DNA of 64,000 bases, from NCBI GenBank assembly GCA_947452995.1, contig CANGEV010000003.1:114038-178037 (forward strand). Direction: 5' to 3'. Each line of letters opens with the position of its first letter. Position 1 is the first letter of the stretch. This document shows positions 18,320 to 27,568 of this stretch, piece by piece. The notes under the pieces are model-generated. The model ran no database searches. It saw only the letters and a program-made list of their open reading frames with translations, and had not been told where the DNA came from. The DNA comes from Chitinophagales bacterium. GTDB lineage: Bacteria; Bacteroidota; Bacteroidia; Chitinophagales; CAIODY01. The position numbers and the translations under genes were made by a program.

Positions 18320-18327
18320 CAAATGTA
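18320..18327 (-). promoter_or_regulatory. -7 box of the RelA/SpoT gene
   Basis: The minus strand reads TACATTTG followed by C. The predicted leader is about 20 nt to the ATG at 18295. Confidence 0.7.
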
Positions 18328-18380
18328 AAACAGTAAGCGCGATGATTTATGCACCGCTGTCCTGAATACAAAACGAAGTA

Positions 18381-18518
18381 TTAAGCGTGCGCTACTGGCT
18401 TGGCAGCTACCTTGGTAATCATACCCGGACATCCGAGGGTTTTCTTATGTGGCGCACAAGAATTAAAAGCAATAATTACAAAAATGGCAATAAGTCCAAA
18501 AAGGCTAATCTTTTTCAT
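18381..18518 (-). CDS. Small lipoprotein, 45 residues, unknown function
   Basis: Starting at the ATG at 18518, the product is a basic N-terminus (MKKIS), a hydrophobic stretch and a lipobox ending NSC at about residue 25. The mature peptide is only about 21 residues with a second Cys (CAPHKKTLGCPG). A longer in-frame reading upstream lacks a signal peptide and overlaps the mpl promoter, so I prefer the short form. Similar tiny Cys-containing lipoproteins are common in Bacteroidota, but I know of no assigned function. It is divergent from mpl. Confidence 0.6.
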   Translation of the reverse strand: MKKISLFGLIAIFVIIAFNSCAPHKKTLGCPGMITKVAAKPVAHA

Positions 18519-18611
18519 GGGTACGAATATAGTGTACAAATTTAAGTCAAAAACAGGAATTTTCAACATAAGCGTGGGAAAACGTCCGAGAAAAAGGGAA
18601 GAATGGCTTTG

Positions 18612-18619
18612 TACATTTG
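18612..18619 (+). promoter_or_regulatory. -7 box of mpl, 4 nt from start codon
   Basis: TACATTTG is a perfect TAnnTTTG and ends 4 nt before the ATG at 18624. It implies a leaderless or nearly leaderless mRNA. Confidence 0.65.
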
Positions 18620-18623
18620 TTTT

Positions 18624-19976
18624 ATGAGATATCATATCATTGCTTGTGGTGGCAGTATTATGCACCAATTAACCATTCAACTCGCACGACTAGGTCATGA
18701 GGTTACGGGTTCGGATGACGAAATATTTGAGCCTGCGTATAGTAATTTGCAGCGTCATCAACTATTGCCAAGCGAAATGGGTTGGCATCCAGAAGTATTG
18801 AATGATAAAATCGATTTTGTCATTGTAGGTATGCATGCCAAAGCAGATAACCCGGAAATTGCGCGTGCAAAGGAACTTGGACTACGATTGATGAGTTATC
18901 CAGAGTTCATTTATGAGCATGCCAAAAACAAAAGACGCGTAGCCATCGCTGGTTCGCATGGTAAGACATCAACTACTGCAATGGTGATGCACGTGCTGAA
19001 GGAAGTTGGTATTCCTTTCGACTTTTTAGTGGGCGCAAAACTTGAAGGCTTTGATTATTCGTTACAGCTCAGTGATGCGCCGCTCATGATTTTGGAGGCG
19101 GATGAATATCCTGATTCCGCCGACAATAAACTACCGAAGTTCTTATTTTACAAGCCCCATATTGCAAGTATTTCTGGTATCGCATGGGATCATGTGAACG
19201 TCTTCCCTACGTTTGAAAACTATGTCCATCAATTTGATTTATTTATCGACAGTTTGGTTGATAATGCAACATTGATTTACAATAACGACGACGAAGTTCT
19301 CAAATCATTATGCGAAAAGGAATCGAATCAAACACGCCTAGAATTGGTGCCTTATCATGCGCATCCGTTTAAGGATGGTAAGCTTATTTTGGAGAATGGA
19401 GAAACAGTAGCTATTGAAATTTTTGGCACCCACAATTTATTCAATTTATCAGCAGCTAAGATTATTTGCTTAGAATTAGGCATACCTGAAAGCGATTTCT
19501 GCAAAGCCATTGCAAGTTTTAAAGGTGCAGCTAAACGATTGCAATTAATCAGAAGAACAGAAGAGAATGAACTTTATTTAGACTTCGCACATGCTCCTTC
19601 TAAAGTTAAAGCCACGGTAGCTGCAATGAAAGAAAAACATCCGAACCGGCAATTGATTGCTTGTTTAGAACTGCATACTTTCAGTAGTTTAAATGAACAA
19701 TTTATTAGTGAATATAAAGGAAGTTTAGATGCAGCTGATATTGCAATTGTATTCTATGATCCACACGCTTTCGAGTTAAAACGCTTACCTGTTTTAAGTC
19801 CACAAGCAATTATCAAAGCATTTGGTAATAACGAGATCAAGACATTCTCTACCCCGCAACAATTAAGCACGTTTATTAAACGCGCATTAGATCCAGACAT
19901 GGATGTGTTGATGATGAGCTCAGGAAATTTTGGTGGACTTGGAATGGATCAACTCGCGAAGTTTTTATTTGATTAA
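18624..19976 (+). CDS. mpl: UDP-N-acetylmuramate : L-Ala-gamma-D-Glu-meso-DAP ligase (murein recycling)
   Basis: About 450 residues from the ATG at 18624; an earlier start at 18603 would lie inside the promoter. It is a Mur-ligase family enzyme: an N-terminal UDP-binding Rossmann-like domain (HIIACGGSIMHQLTIQL), the ATP loop GSHGKTSTTAM near residue 108, LEADEYPDSADNK and a C-terminal domain starting near LDFAHAPSKVKA. GSIM in the first motif and the DEYDTA-like DEYPDSA are typical of Mpl rather than MurC. It reattaches recycled tripeptide to UDP-MurNAc. It ends in a shared terminator with the convergent FKBP gene. Confidence 0.92.
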   Translation: MRYHIIACGGSIMHQLTIQLARLGHEVTGSDDEIFEPAYSNLQRHQLLPSEMGWHPEVLNDKIDFVIVGMHAKADNPEIARAKELGLRLMSYPEFIYEHAKNKRRVAIAGSHGKTSTTAMVMHVLKEVGIPFDFLVGAKLEGFDYSLQLSDAPLMILEADEYPDSADNKLPKFLFYKPHIASISGIAWDHVNVFPTFENYVHQFDLFIDSLVDNATLIYNNDDEVLKSLCEKESNQTRLELVPYHAHPFKDGKLILENGETVAIEIFGTHNLFNLSAAKIICLELGIPESDFCKAIASFKGAAKRLQLIRRTEENELYLDFAHAPSKVKATVAAMKEKHPNRQLIACLELHTFSSLNEQFISEYKGSLDAADIAIVFYDPHAFELKRLPVLSPQAIIKAFGNNEIKTFSTPQQLSTFIKRALDPDMDVLMMSSGNFGGLGMDQLAKFLFD

Positions 19977-19994
19977 ATACTGAACAGTCTGCAT

Positions 19995-20030
19995 AAAAAA
20001 GCCCCTCTAGTAAACTAGAAGGGCTTTTTT
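19995..20030. terminator. Bidirectional terminator between mpl and FKBP gene
   Basis: A long stem (AAAAAAGCCC, then TCTAG paired with CTAGA, GGGCTTTTTT) closes a TAAA loop and has A- and T-runs on both sides. It lies between convergent genes. Confidence 0.92.
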
Positions 20031-20047
20031 ATTATTGACAATAAATA

Positions 20048-20962
20048 TTATTTCACATCCAAAATTTCTAATTCGAAAACTAGCGGTGAATTTGGAGGAA
20101 TTCCTTGATTACCTTCTTTACCATACGCTAAATCAGAAGGAATAACAACCACTGCTTTCTCTCCTTTTTTCATAGACATGATTGCATTTTCCCATCCTTT
20201 GATAACTTGACCATTTCCAACCTCCATTTCCATTGGCTGTGCATGACCGAATTGAGGATCGACACTACTATCAAAAGGCTGATTGTTTAAGAAACGACCT
20301 GTATAATTAACAACGACATGTGCTCCAGCTTTGATAGTTTCACCAAATCCTTTCGCAAATACAGATTTAAATACACCTTGTACATTTTGTACGTCTTTTA
20401 ATTGTGCACGTTTGATAAACTCTTGAATCTTTCCAGCTTGCTTAACAGGGTCAGCATTTTCTTCCATTTCTTGCTTCATTTGCGCTTGCATTGCATCCTG
20501 CATCGCTTGTTGTTGCGAAGTCAATTTTTCTGTTTCTTCTTTGCTCATTGCTTTTTTAATTACAACGATTAACTTCAAAACGCCACCATTTTTCATGTAT
20601 TGCGCCATTTCAGGATTATGCGCAAGAATCGTATCTGTTGGCATTAAGAATGCGATTGAGTCACCAACACATGCATCCAAGAGCACATCATTAATATCCA
20701 TAGGCTTCTTCGGATCTTTTGCATTCAACATGACAGGCACCCCTTCCGGATTATCTTTATATGAATCCATCACTAAGGTATCGTTCAAATACTGAAGTTG
20801 ACGAATAAAGACATAAGAGTTTGGAGTTAGCTTTTTCTTCTTATCTCCATGTTTTAAGGTCATGTACTGTTTGCCACCAGGAAGTTTTTTCCAAGAGTCA
20901 CCACAAGAGGCTACCAATGTAACCAGAGTTAGAGCAATAATTGCTAATGAAATTTTACGCAT
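20048..20962 (-). CDS. FKBP-type peptidyl-prolyl isomerase lipoprotein
   Basis: 304 residues with a lipoprotein signal (lipobox VASC, Cys about 20) and a C-terminal FKBP domain (about 210-304) containing VVVNYTGRF, FDSSVDPQFG, VIKGWENAIMSMKKGEKA, IPSDLAYG and the final FELEILDV. The N-terminal 60-150 segment resembles a divergent FKBP-like fold with PMDINDVLLD. A Gln/Met-rich helix (about 145-170) links the halves. It should act in the periplasm as a chaperone or isomerase. Proteins of this kind include GldI of gliding flavobacteria, but orthology is not certain. It starts 3 bases after the DHH gene stop and is cotranscribed with it. Confidence 0.92.
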   Translation of the reverse strand: MRKISLAIIALTLVTLVASCGDSWKKLPGGKQYMTLKHGDKKKKLTPNSYVFIRQLQYLNDTLVMDSYKDNPEGVPVMLNAKDPKKPMDINDVLLDACVGDSIAFLMPTDTILAHNPEMAQYMKNGGVLKLIVVIKKAMSKEETEKLTSQQQAMQDAMQAQMKQEMEENADPVKQAGKIQEFIKRAQLKDVQNVQGVFKSVFAKGFGETIKAGAHVVVNYTGRFLNNQPFDSSVDPQFGHAQPMEMEVGNGQVIKGWENAIMSMKKGEKAVVVIPSDLAYGKEGNQGIPPNSPLVFELEILDVK

Positions 20963-20965
20963 GTT

Positions 20966-21982
20966 TTATGAATTCAAAAGATGTTTAATTTTTGGCAAGA
21001 TAGCAAGGAAATCTTGAACTGTCTCGTCTAATGTTTTTGTGGAACTTCCACCGGACGCATTTTTATGTCCACCTCCATTAAAATAATCTCGGCAAATCTC
21101 GTTTACAGCAATATCTCCTTTACTTCTTAAGGACAATTTAACCAATTTGGTTCGATCGATAATGAGTGCCCCCAATCGAATTCCTTTCACCGTCAAAGGA
21201 TAAGATTCCAAACCTTCTGTATCGCCAGTGCTTATGCCGAAATCTTTTAGATCTTGTGCTGTAATGGCTATATAGGCCGTATTGTATTCTGGCAAATAAT
21301 GAAAGCGGTTGCTCAAACAAAAGCCTACAAATTGCAAACGGCGAAATTGATGTTGGTTGAACAATTGATCATAAATTTGATAACTATTCGCTCCTTTACG
21401 GATCAGATTTGCTACTACCTCATGGGTATGTGGTGTCGTACAATCGAATTTGAAACTGCCAGTATCTGTCATGATACCAACATATAAACAATTGGCCACA
21501 TCAGGGGTAATATGATCGCTGCTACCAAGCTCTAAAATAAAATCGTAGATCAACTCACATGTAGAGCTTGCCTTTATATTTGAGTAATTGATATCTTCAA
21601 AGCCATCTGGCAGTAAGTGATGATCAATTTTTATTTTCAAACCTTTTGCTTGCGCTACATGTTCGCCTAATTCGTTGATTCTACTCAATGCGTTAAAGTC
21701 GAGGCAAAAGATAAAATCTGCTTCGTTCACATGTTTAATAGATACGGTAGGAAGTTTTTCAAAATCAACCACCAAATCATTTCCTGGCAACCAATGTAGA
21801 AAGCTAGGATAATCAGTAGGTGTGATTACTACGACATCATGTCCGAACGACTTTAAAAAATGATAAAGACCTAAGGTAGAACCCATGGCATCTCCATCCG
21901 GCTTGTGATGCGTTGTTATAACGATTTTACATGGTGTGTCTAATCGTGCACGCAATAATTCTAAATTCTTCTTCTCTAACAT
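20966..21982 (-). CDS. DHH-family phosphoesterase (NrnA/RecJ-like oligoribonuclease or pAp phosphatase)
   Basis: About 338 residues from the ATG at 21982 (MLEKKNLELL). The DHH domain has THHKPDGDAMGS (residues about 24-35), FCLDFNALSRI, IKIDHHL and TDTGSFKFD. The DHHA1 domain ends with NGGGHKNASGGSS. These Mn-binding residues are all present, so an active nanoRNase, c-di-AMP or pAp phosphatase is expected in the cytosol. The start follows CTTTG by 5 nt, suggesting a leaderless message. The longer reading upstream overlaps the divergent prfC promoter. It is translationally linked with the downstream FKBP gene. Confidence 0.93.
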   Translation of the reverse strand: MLEKKNLELLRARLDTPCKIVITTHHKPDGDAMGSTLGLYHFLKSFGHDVVVITPTDYPSFLHWLPGNDLVVDFEKLPTVSIKHVNEADFIFCLDFNALSRINELGEHVAQAKGLKIKIDHHLLPDGFEDINYSNIKASSTCELIYDFILELGSSDHITPDVANCLYVGIMTDTGSFKFDCTTPHTHEVVANLIRKGANSYQIYDQLFNQHQFRRLQFVGFCLSNRFHYLPEYNTAYIAITAQDLKDFGISTGDTEGLESYPLTVKGIRLGALIIDRTKLVKLSLRSKGDIAVNEICRDYFNGGGHKNASGGSSTKTLDETVQDFLAILPKIKHLLNS

Positions 21983-21987
21983 TACTA

Positions 21988-21995
21988 CAAAGGTC
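21988..21995 (-). promoter_or_regulatory. -7 box of the DHH-FKBP operon
   Basis: The minus strand reads GACCTTTG, with TTTG conserved but G in place of the first T of TAnnTTTG. It ends 5 nt before the ATG at 21982. It is divergent from and close to the prfC promoter. Confidence 0.5.
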
Positions 21996-22036
21996 GTAAA
22001 ATTTAGGAAAATAACTTTCCTTCGCTTGCTTTTATT

Positions 22037-22044
22037 TACCTTTG
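22037..22044 (+). promoter_or_regulatory. -7 box of prfC
   Basis: TACCTTTG followed by C is a full TAnnTTTG match, 18 nt before the GTG at 22063. Its presence rules out the in-frame TTG at 22042 as the real start. Confidence 0.7.
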
Positions 22045-22062
22045 CAATCATTTTCAATAACA

Positions 22063-23658
22063 GTGAAGTACAACGAAGAAATCAATCGCCGCCGCACCTT
22101 TGCCATTATTTCGCATCCGGATGCGGGTAAAACTACCCTAACAGAAAAATTCCTACTTTTCGGAGGTGCTATTCAAGTAGCCGGAGCCGTAAAGTCGAAT
22201 AAAATTAAGAAGCACGCTACGAGCGACTTCATGGAAATCGAGAAGCAGCGTGGTATCTCGGTGGCAACCTCTGTTATGTGCTTTGAATATAATGGCGTAC
22301 AGGTGAATCTACTTGATACGCCTGGTCACAAAGACTTCGCAGAAGATACCTACCGTACGTTAACGGCTGTCGATTCCGTAATTCTGGTGGTCGACTGTGT
22401 GAAGGGTGTCGAGGAACAGACCAAGAAATTGATGGAGGTTTGTCGCATGCGCCAGACGCCAGTTATCATCTTCATCAACAAAATGGATCGCGACGGCAAA
22501 ATGCCATTCGATCTATTAGACGAGTTAGAGCAAAATTTAAAAATTAAAGTTCGACCATTGAGCTGGCCTATCAATATGGGAAGCAGTTTCAAAGGCGTTT
22601 ACAATATTTACGATCAAACGCTGCAGTTATTCCAAGCAAAATCGAAGGATGATGAGAAAATGCTCATTGCAGATTTGAGTGATAAATTGCTTGACCGAGA
22701 AGTAGGCGAAGCGGATGCGAATCAACTTCGTCAGGATGTAGAACTCGTTGAAGGCGTCTATAATCAATTTGAAGTAAACGATTATAGAGAAGGTCATCTA
22801 GCTCCGGTTTTCTTTGGCTCCGCAATGAATAATTTCGGGGTACGTGAGCTTTTGGAAACTTTCATTCGCATCTCTCCCACTCCGCTCGCACGTGAAACGG
22901 ATAAACGGGAAGTAGCACCGACCGAAGATAAGTTTAGTGGATTCATCTTTAAGATTCACGCCAACCTCGACCCTCGTCATAGAGATCGTATCGCATTCAT
23001 GCGCGTTTGCAGTGGCAAATTTGAAAGAAATACTTTTTATCACCATGTTCGACTCGATAAAGATGTTCGCTTTAGCAGTCCGTTTTCATTTATGGCACGC
23101 AGCAAATCCTTGGTGGATGACGCCTTTCCAGGCGATGTTGTAGGCTTGTTTGACACCGGTAACTTCAAAATTGGCGACACCTTGACTGAAGGAGAAAACA
23201 TGACTTTTAAGGGGATTCCTTCTTTCTCTCCAGAAATTTTTAAAGAGGTGGTGAATAAAGACCCCATGAAGACGAAGCAGTTGGAGAAAGGCTTACAGCA
23301 GCTGACCGATGAAGGTGTTGCGCAGTTATTTACACAAAATCTTGGTCATAAAAAGATTATTGGCACGGTTGGAGAACTTCAGTTTGAAGTTATTCAATAT
23401 CGCTTATTGCACGAGTATGGCGCAAGCGTAAGCTTTGTTAATTTACCGTATTATAAAGCGTGTTGGATAACCTCAGAGGATAAGGTAAAAATGGAAGAGT
23501 TCTGTCGCTTCAAACAGAGTGTCCTAGGCAATGACAAAGAAGGTAATTTGATTTATCTTGCACAGAGTGAATGGTATTTAAACACAGAACGCACGAATAA
23601 CCCTGCGATTAAGTTCCATTTCACGAGTGAGTTCAAGAACGACGAAGAGCAATATTAA
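22063..23658 (+). CDS. prfC: Peptide chain release factor 3
   Basis: About 531 residues from a GTG at 22063 ([16 protein letters not shown]). It is a translational GTPase that recycles RF1/RF2 after termination. G1 is SHPDAGKTT, the switch region has [11 protein letters not shown]3 is [12 protein letters not shown] and G4 is NKMDRDG. The domain II and III signatures [11 protein letters not shown] and [12 protein letters not shown] are RF3-type rather than EF-G. No ATG fits the family N-terminus, so GTG is used. It is divergent from the DHH gene, and its stop directly abuts the end of the convergent capD-like gene. Confidence 0.96.
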   Translation: MKYNEEINRRRTFAIISHPDAGKTTLTEKFLLFGGAIQVAGAVKSNKIKKHATSDFMEIEKQRGISVATSVMCFEYNGVQVNLLDTPGHKDFAEDTYRTLTAVDSVILVVDCVKGVEEQTKKLMEVCRMRQTPVIIFINKMDRDGKMPFDLLDELEQNLKIKVRPLSWPINMGSSFKGVYNIYDQTLQLFQAKSKDDEKMLIADLSDKLLDREVGEADANQLRQDVELVEGVYNQFEVNDYREGHLAPVFFGSAMNNFGVRELLETFIRISPTPLARETDKREVAPTEDKFSGFIFKIHANLDPRHRDRIAFMRVCSGKFERNTFYHHVRLDKDVRFSSPFSFMARSKSLVDDAFPGDVVGLFDTGNFKIGDTLTEGENMTFKGIPSFSPEIFKEVVNKDPMKTKQLEKGLQQLTDEGVAQLFTQNLGHKKIIGTVGELQFEVIQYRLLHEYGASVSFVNLPYYKACWITSEDKVKMEEFCRFKQSVLGNDKEGNLIYLAQSEWYLNTERTNNPAIKFHFTSEFKNDEEQY

Positions 23659-24873
23659 TTACATTCGTTGATCTAGATTTTTCCCCTTTTCGATATGGTC
23701 GAAATTAGGGATATACTTCTTCATGAGGTTGACAATTGCTTCTTTAGAAATATTCCCACTATTAAATAATTGTTGAAAGGCTTCAAACATTTCTTCAACG
23801 GCAGCAATAGGTTGTTTAGGAGCATTTCTAACGAAGCCGAGTGCTTTAAACTGATCCATGACTAAGTCTTCCTGGTCGGTATAAAACTCTTCATATGGTT
23901 TTTCTCCAGAAGTATCACTTTCGAAGAAGTAAACAGGATAATGCGTATCCGTATTTTTTAACGAAGCCGCGATTTTACGAGCCTCTTCTTCTGAATTACA
24001 AAACATCGGCTCTAGTCCATAAGCTTGCAACAGTTTTACGCCAATCGTTTGAAAGGTCTGCATATCCTTCTCCGGATCTAACTTCGGGAAAAACACTGAG
24101 CCCGATTGCCCGAGCATACAAGCCAACATACACAGCTGACCGCTCTCTTCTGGCGTGACAAAATAACGGCGTATATTTGAGGGCCCACTGAAAGGTTGTT
24201 GCTTCAACATTCTTTCCATAAAGCCATACAAAAGACTTCCGTTTGAAAAAGCTACATTCGCAAAACGTGCGGTAGTGATTGGGATATATTGACTATACGC
24301 CAAAATCACTTCTTCCATTAGCTTTTTGGAGCCCCCCATTACGTTTACGGGATTAGCAGCTTTATCAGTACTTACACAAAAGAAATGTTCCGGTTTATGC
24401 TGCATTAATAAATCGAGTAGCTTCTTAGCGCGGATTACATTATTATTAATCATTGCTTCGATACTCAACTCATCTTTTTCACTTCGAACATGTTTATGTG
24501 CCGCGAAATTCGCTACAATTTCAAAAGGTCCTTTTTGCAGAAATATTTTCTCAAAGACTGGATCGGCAAAGCTTACCGGATAGGTAATAAATTCATCTGG
24601 CACGAATAATCCTTCCGTACTTCTTACATCACGTACTAATTCAGTCAAGCCATTTTCGTCCGTATCTACTACTACGACGCGGGCTGGTTCGAATGGTAAA
24701 ATGGCACGAATATAACTACTACCAATGGTCCCAGCGCCGCCAATCACCAATACAGATTTTCCTGCAATGGCTGTTTTTAATGCTTGGCTATGGTCCACAA
24801 TATCTTGCGCAAAATAGCTTTCAGGACGATTTACAACTGACTGGATGAAGGGCTTTAAAGAAAAACGTTTCAT
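23659..24873 (-). CDS. CapD/FlaA1-type UDP-sugar 4,6-dehydratase-like protein
   Basis: A 404-residue short form of the polysaccharide-biosynthesis (PF02719) family without the N-terminal membrane region of long CapD. The NAD-binding loop is VIGGAGTIGSSYI near residue 41, NFAAHKHVRSEKDE follows, and the active-site STDKAANPVNVMGGSKKLMEE has the Thr-Asp-Lys and Met-x-x-x-Lys pattern of UDP-GlcNAc 4,6-dehydratases. FSNGSLLYGF and a C-terminal extension complete it. It probably makes a 4-keto-6-deoxy sugar nucleotide for surface glycans. It stands alone, 19 kb from the polysaccharide operon. TATCTTTG ends 4 nt before the ATG. Confidence 0.88.
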   Translation of the reverse strand: MKRFSLKPFIQSVVNRPESYFAQDIVDHSQALKTAIAGKSVLVIGGAGTIGSSYIRAILPFEPARVVVVDTDENGLTELVRDVRSTEGLFVPDEFITYPVSFADPVFEKIFLQKGPFEIVANFAAHKHVRSEKDELSIEAMINNNVIRAKKLLDLLMQHKPEHFFCVSTDKAANPVNVMGGSKKLMEEVILAYSQYIPITTARFANVAFSNGSLLYGFMERMLKQQPFSGPSNIRRYFVTPEESGQLCMLACMLGQSGSVFFPKLDPEKDMQTFQTIGVKLLQAYGLEPMFCNSEEEARKIAASLKNTDTHYPVYFFESDTSGEKPYEEFYTDQEDLVMDQFKALGFVRNAPKQPIAAVEEMFEAFQQLFNSGNISKEAIVNLMKKYIPNFDHIEKGKNLDQRM

Positions 24874-24877
24874 GTTG

Positions 24878-24885
24878 CAAAGATA
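24878..24885 (-). promoter_or_regulatory. -7 box of the capD-like gene, 4 nt from start codon
   Basis: The minus strand reads TATCTTTG followed by C, a perfect TAnnTTTG. The gap to the ATG at 24873 is CAAC (4 nt), so the message is probably leaderless. Confidence 0.65.
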
Positions 24886-24974
24886 CCATTTTTATCTAAA
24901 GCTTGTTTTAAGCAATGATTACCGATACAATCTTGCAATTTCCCGATAAGCCCCTAAATCCGTATAATAAGTAG

Positions 24975-24982
24975 TAGCTTTG
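24975..24982 (+). promoter_or_regulatory. -7 box of the LytS-type kinase gene, 4 nt from start codon
   Basis: TAGCTTTG is a perfect TAnnTTTG. The ATG at 24987 is 4 nt downstream, predicting a leaderless mRNA. Confidence 0.65.
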
Positions 24983-24986
24983 TTGT

Positions 24987-26132
24987 ATGCAACCTAAATG
25001 GCTTCGTATCGTCATCCATTTTATAGCTTGGCTTCTATTTTTTAGCTTGCCTTTAGTTTTTGAACACCGACATCATCAAGGAGAACATGTTGAAACGATG
25101 TTCGACTTTAACTATTATCGCTGGCCCGTTTTATTGTGCGATGCTTTATTAATTGTTTTCTTTTATATCAATTATAATCTGCTAATTCCGAACTACTTTT
25201 TGAAGCGGAAATTTTGGAGTTACTTCACCATAATTACGTTCAGCCTGCTTAGTTTCATTGCACTGCCTATTAAATGGGAATCATCTGAATTAGAAGCAGC
25301 GGGCAATGATATTGAAGCATTAGAGCAATTTCATCAATTAAAAAACAGCACCCCACTAAGTTTTGAACAATGGGAGAAAATGGAAAAGATAGAACACGAA
25401 GAGCGTGAAAGAAACTGGGGCTTTGCAACAGGGCCGATTCACTTTTTCGAATCGTCAATTTTTCTTTTTCTTTTGATTTGGTTGATGAGCTCTGGTCTGC
25501 GTATGAGTTCCTTTTTATATGGGATTGCAGAACACCAAAAAGAATCTGCCGCCGAAAAAACAAAGTCAGAATTAAACTTACTCAAAATGCAGGTCAATCC
25601 GCATTTTCTGTTTAATACACTCAACAATATCTATTCCTTAGTCATGCTGAAGGACGAACGAGCTTCAGCTGCTGTATTGAAATTAAGCGAGCTCATGCGC
25701 TATCAATTAGAGCAAAGTAATAATGAGAAAGTGGCATTGGATAAAGAAATCCGTTTTATTGAAAATTATGTAGAACTTCAAGGTATCCGTCTTTCAGAAA
25801 AGGCTTGTATTGAATTCAAGTGTGAGAACAAAAACCCACAAGCACAAATTGCGCCGTTGGTGTTGATCACCTTTATTGAAAACGCCTTTAAGCACGGCAT
25901 CTCAACACATGAAAAAAGCAAAATTAAAATCGAGCTTTTGTCAGAAAGCAATCATTTGCAACTGCTAGTTAATAACCAAATCTTCCAAAACCTTAAAGAA
26001 GAAGCTCCCAGTGGTTTAGGCCTAGAAAATGTAAAAAGAAGATTGCAATTAGCTTATCCCGACAAACACCATCTAACAATAAATAAATCTGAAAGCTCTT
26101 TTGAAGTGCTTTTAAAAATAAATTTGGTATGA
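24987..26132 (+). CDS. LytS/YehU-family sensor histidine kinase
   Basis: 381 residues. Four likely membrane helices (about 7-24, 47-63, 78-95, 152-170) form the N-terminal half. A His_kinase domain follows, with phospho-acceptor His206 in MQVNPHFLFNTLNNIYSL and an HATPase region with FIENAFKHGI and GLGLENVKRRL. The input is unknown. The periplasmic loop between helices 3 and 4 is about 55 residues and highly charged. Its last 4 bases overlap the start of the LytTR response regulator (ATGA), so the two form a two-component system. Confidence 0.93.
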   Translation: MQPKWLRIVIHFIAWLLFFSLPLVFEHRHHQGEHVETMFDFNYYRWPVLLCDALLIVFFYINYNLLIPNYFLKRKFWSYFTIITFSLLSFIALPIKWESSELEAAGNDIEALEQFHQLKNSTPLSFEQWEKMEKIEHEERERNWGFATGPIHFFESSIFLFLLIWLMSSGLRMSSFLYGIAEHQKESAAEKTKSELNLLKMQVNPHFLFNTLNNIYSLVMLKDERASAAVLKLSELMRYQLEQSNNEKVALDKEIRFIENYVELQGIRLSEKACIEFKCENKNPQAQIAPLVLITFIENAFKHGISTHEKSKIKIELLSESNHLQLLVNNQIFQNLKEEAPSGLGLENVKRRLQLAYPDKHHLTINKSESSFEVLLKINLV

Positions 26133-26833
26133 TTCGCTGTGTTATCATTGATGACGAACCCTTAGCGTTAGAAATCAGTAAAAGTTTTATTGAAAAAATT
26201 CCGCAGCTACAACTAATTGGCAGTTTTACGGATGCGATTGAAGGTGTTGAATTTATCCGAAAGCAAAAGCCTGAAATATTGTTTTTAGACATTCAAATGC
26301 CCGATGTAAACGGCATACAACTACTTAAATCGCTCGATATTAATCCTGTGACAATTTTCACGACTGCTTATAGTCAGTATGCCCTAGACGGCTTCGATTT
26401 AGATGCTGCAGATTATTTATTAAAACCATTCTCTTTTGAACGTTTTGAAAGGGCAGTCAACAAGGCAATACAACTCCATGAACAACATTCACAGCTATTA
26501 AAAAACAAGGAGCTGGCAGAGTTTTTCTTTGTTAAATCTGAATACCAGCAGATTAAAATTAATGTGGCAGACGTTCGCTATATGGAAGGCTTAGATGATT
26601 ATGTGAAGATTCACGTAAAAGAAGGGCGTCCTATTCTCACTTTAATGAGCTTAAAGAATATGCTAGAAAAGCTTTCAGGATTGCCATTCCAACGTGTACA
26701 TCGAAGTTTTATTGTCCCTTTACATCAAGTAAAGGCTGTTCGAAATAAGAAAATCGTGTTATTAGATGCAACGGAAATACCTATCGGAGCGAGTTATGCT
26801 GACGAAGTAAATAAATGGCTAAAGGGGAATTAA
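26129..26833 (+). CDS. LytTR-family response regulator
   Basis: 234 residues. The receiver domain (about 1-120) has the acidic pocket IIDDE and phosphorylatable Asp54 in FLDIQMPDVNG. The LytTR DNA-binding domain (about 135-234) has FFFVKSEYQQIKI, VRYMEGLDDYVKIHV and FQRVHRSFIVPL. It is the cognate regulator of the overlapping LytS-type kinase. Target genes are not evident. The downstream gene is convergent, so the regulon probably lies elsewhere. Confidence 0.95.
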   Translation: MIRCVIIDDEPLALEISKSFIEKIPQLQLIGSFTDAIEGVEFIRKQKPEILFLDIQMPDVNGIQLLKSLDINPVTIFTTAYSQYALDGFDLDAADYLLKPFSFERFERAVNKAIQLHEQHSQLLKNKELAEFFFVKSEYQQIKINVADVRYMEGLDDYVKIHVKEGRPILTLMSLKNMLEKLSGLPFQRVHRSFIVPLHQVKAVRNKKIVLLDATEIPIGASYADEVNKWLKGN

Positions 26834-26836
26834 TAA

Positions 26837-27565
26837 TTAGAGCAGTTTAACTGCAATCTGATAGTAGTTGTTTACAGCAGCAAGCACTTCAAACTTAATA
26901 TAATAGGCTTTACAGAAGTGCTCCCACGCAGCGAACTCATGATCGGGCACATTGAATTCATCAAATAAAATCAAGTCCCCTTCCTTCAAAAAAGGTGCTA
27001 AGCTCGTTAATACATACAAGGTTGAGCTATATAGATCAGCATCTAGATGAATGACTTTCCGTTGAGCTTTCGACACTTTACCCGCTTGAATAAAGGCAGG
27101 AAGAGAATCTTGAAATAGTCCTTTTACGAAATCATGACGGCCACCTTCTACATCAGGAATGGGCGTTGCAAAGGCACCTTTACCGTATCCACCCCAACTT
27201 TCTGGCAATCCTTCAAAGGTATCAAATCCATAAAAGCGCGAAGCAGGGTTACTATTATTTTTAACCCAGTGTTTGAAGGAAGCTCCTTTGAACACACCGA
27301 ATTCTAGGTATAAAATCTCAGCAGTATGCAGCGATTCCTGTTGCATTACATCCTCATACAAACGATATCTTGCGTTAAAGTCGCGCTTGCGTGTAAAAAA
27401 ATCATTCATCCCTTTTACAGGGTGCTGACTGATCCACTTCGACATAGCAATCGTTTGTCCGATAAAAGTCAGTGGCTTGGCTAAAAAGCCTAACCACAGA
27501 CCTGGACGGAGGAAGAGGATAAAACTCTTCACAAAAGCATTAGCTGCGTATAAGAAGCTTCGCAT
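26837..27565 (-). CDS. TylF/MycF-like class I SAM-dependent methyltransferase
   Basis: 242 residues. The SAM-binding region is LYLEFGVFKGASFKHW, the FYGFDTFEGLPESWG motif is typical of the TylF family, and VIHLDADLYSSTLYVL and LILFDEFNVPDHE provide the metal-binding acidic residues. The N-terminal 40 residues are hydrophobic and basic and may contact the membrane. Family members O-methylate sugars, so a glycan substrate is plausible but not shown. It starts 3 bases after the gyrA stop and is probably cotranscribed with it. Confidence 0.87.
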   Translation of the reverse strand: MRSFLYAANAFVKSFILFLRPGLWLGFLAKPLTFIGQTIAMSKWISQHPVKGMNDFFTRKRDFNARYRLYEDVMQQESLHTAEILYLEFGVFKGASFKHWVKNNSNPASRFYGFDTFEGLPESWGGYGKGAFATPIPDVEGGRHDFVKGLFQDSLPAFIQAGKVSKAQRKVIHLDADLYSSTLYVLTSLAPFLKEGDLILFDEFNVPDHEFAAWEHFCKAYYIKFEVLAAVNNYYQIAVKLL

Positions 27566-27568
27566 GAA

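Noticed and set aside
22042..22062. Upstream TTG start of prfC
   Set aside because: The TTG is part of the -7 promoter box, and the GTG at 22063 gives the family N-terminus.
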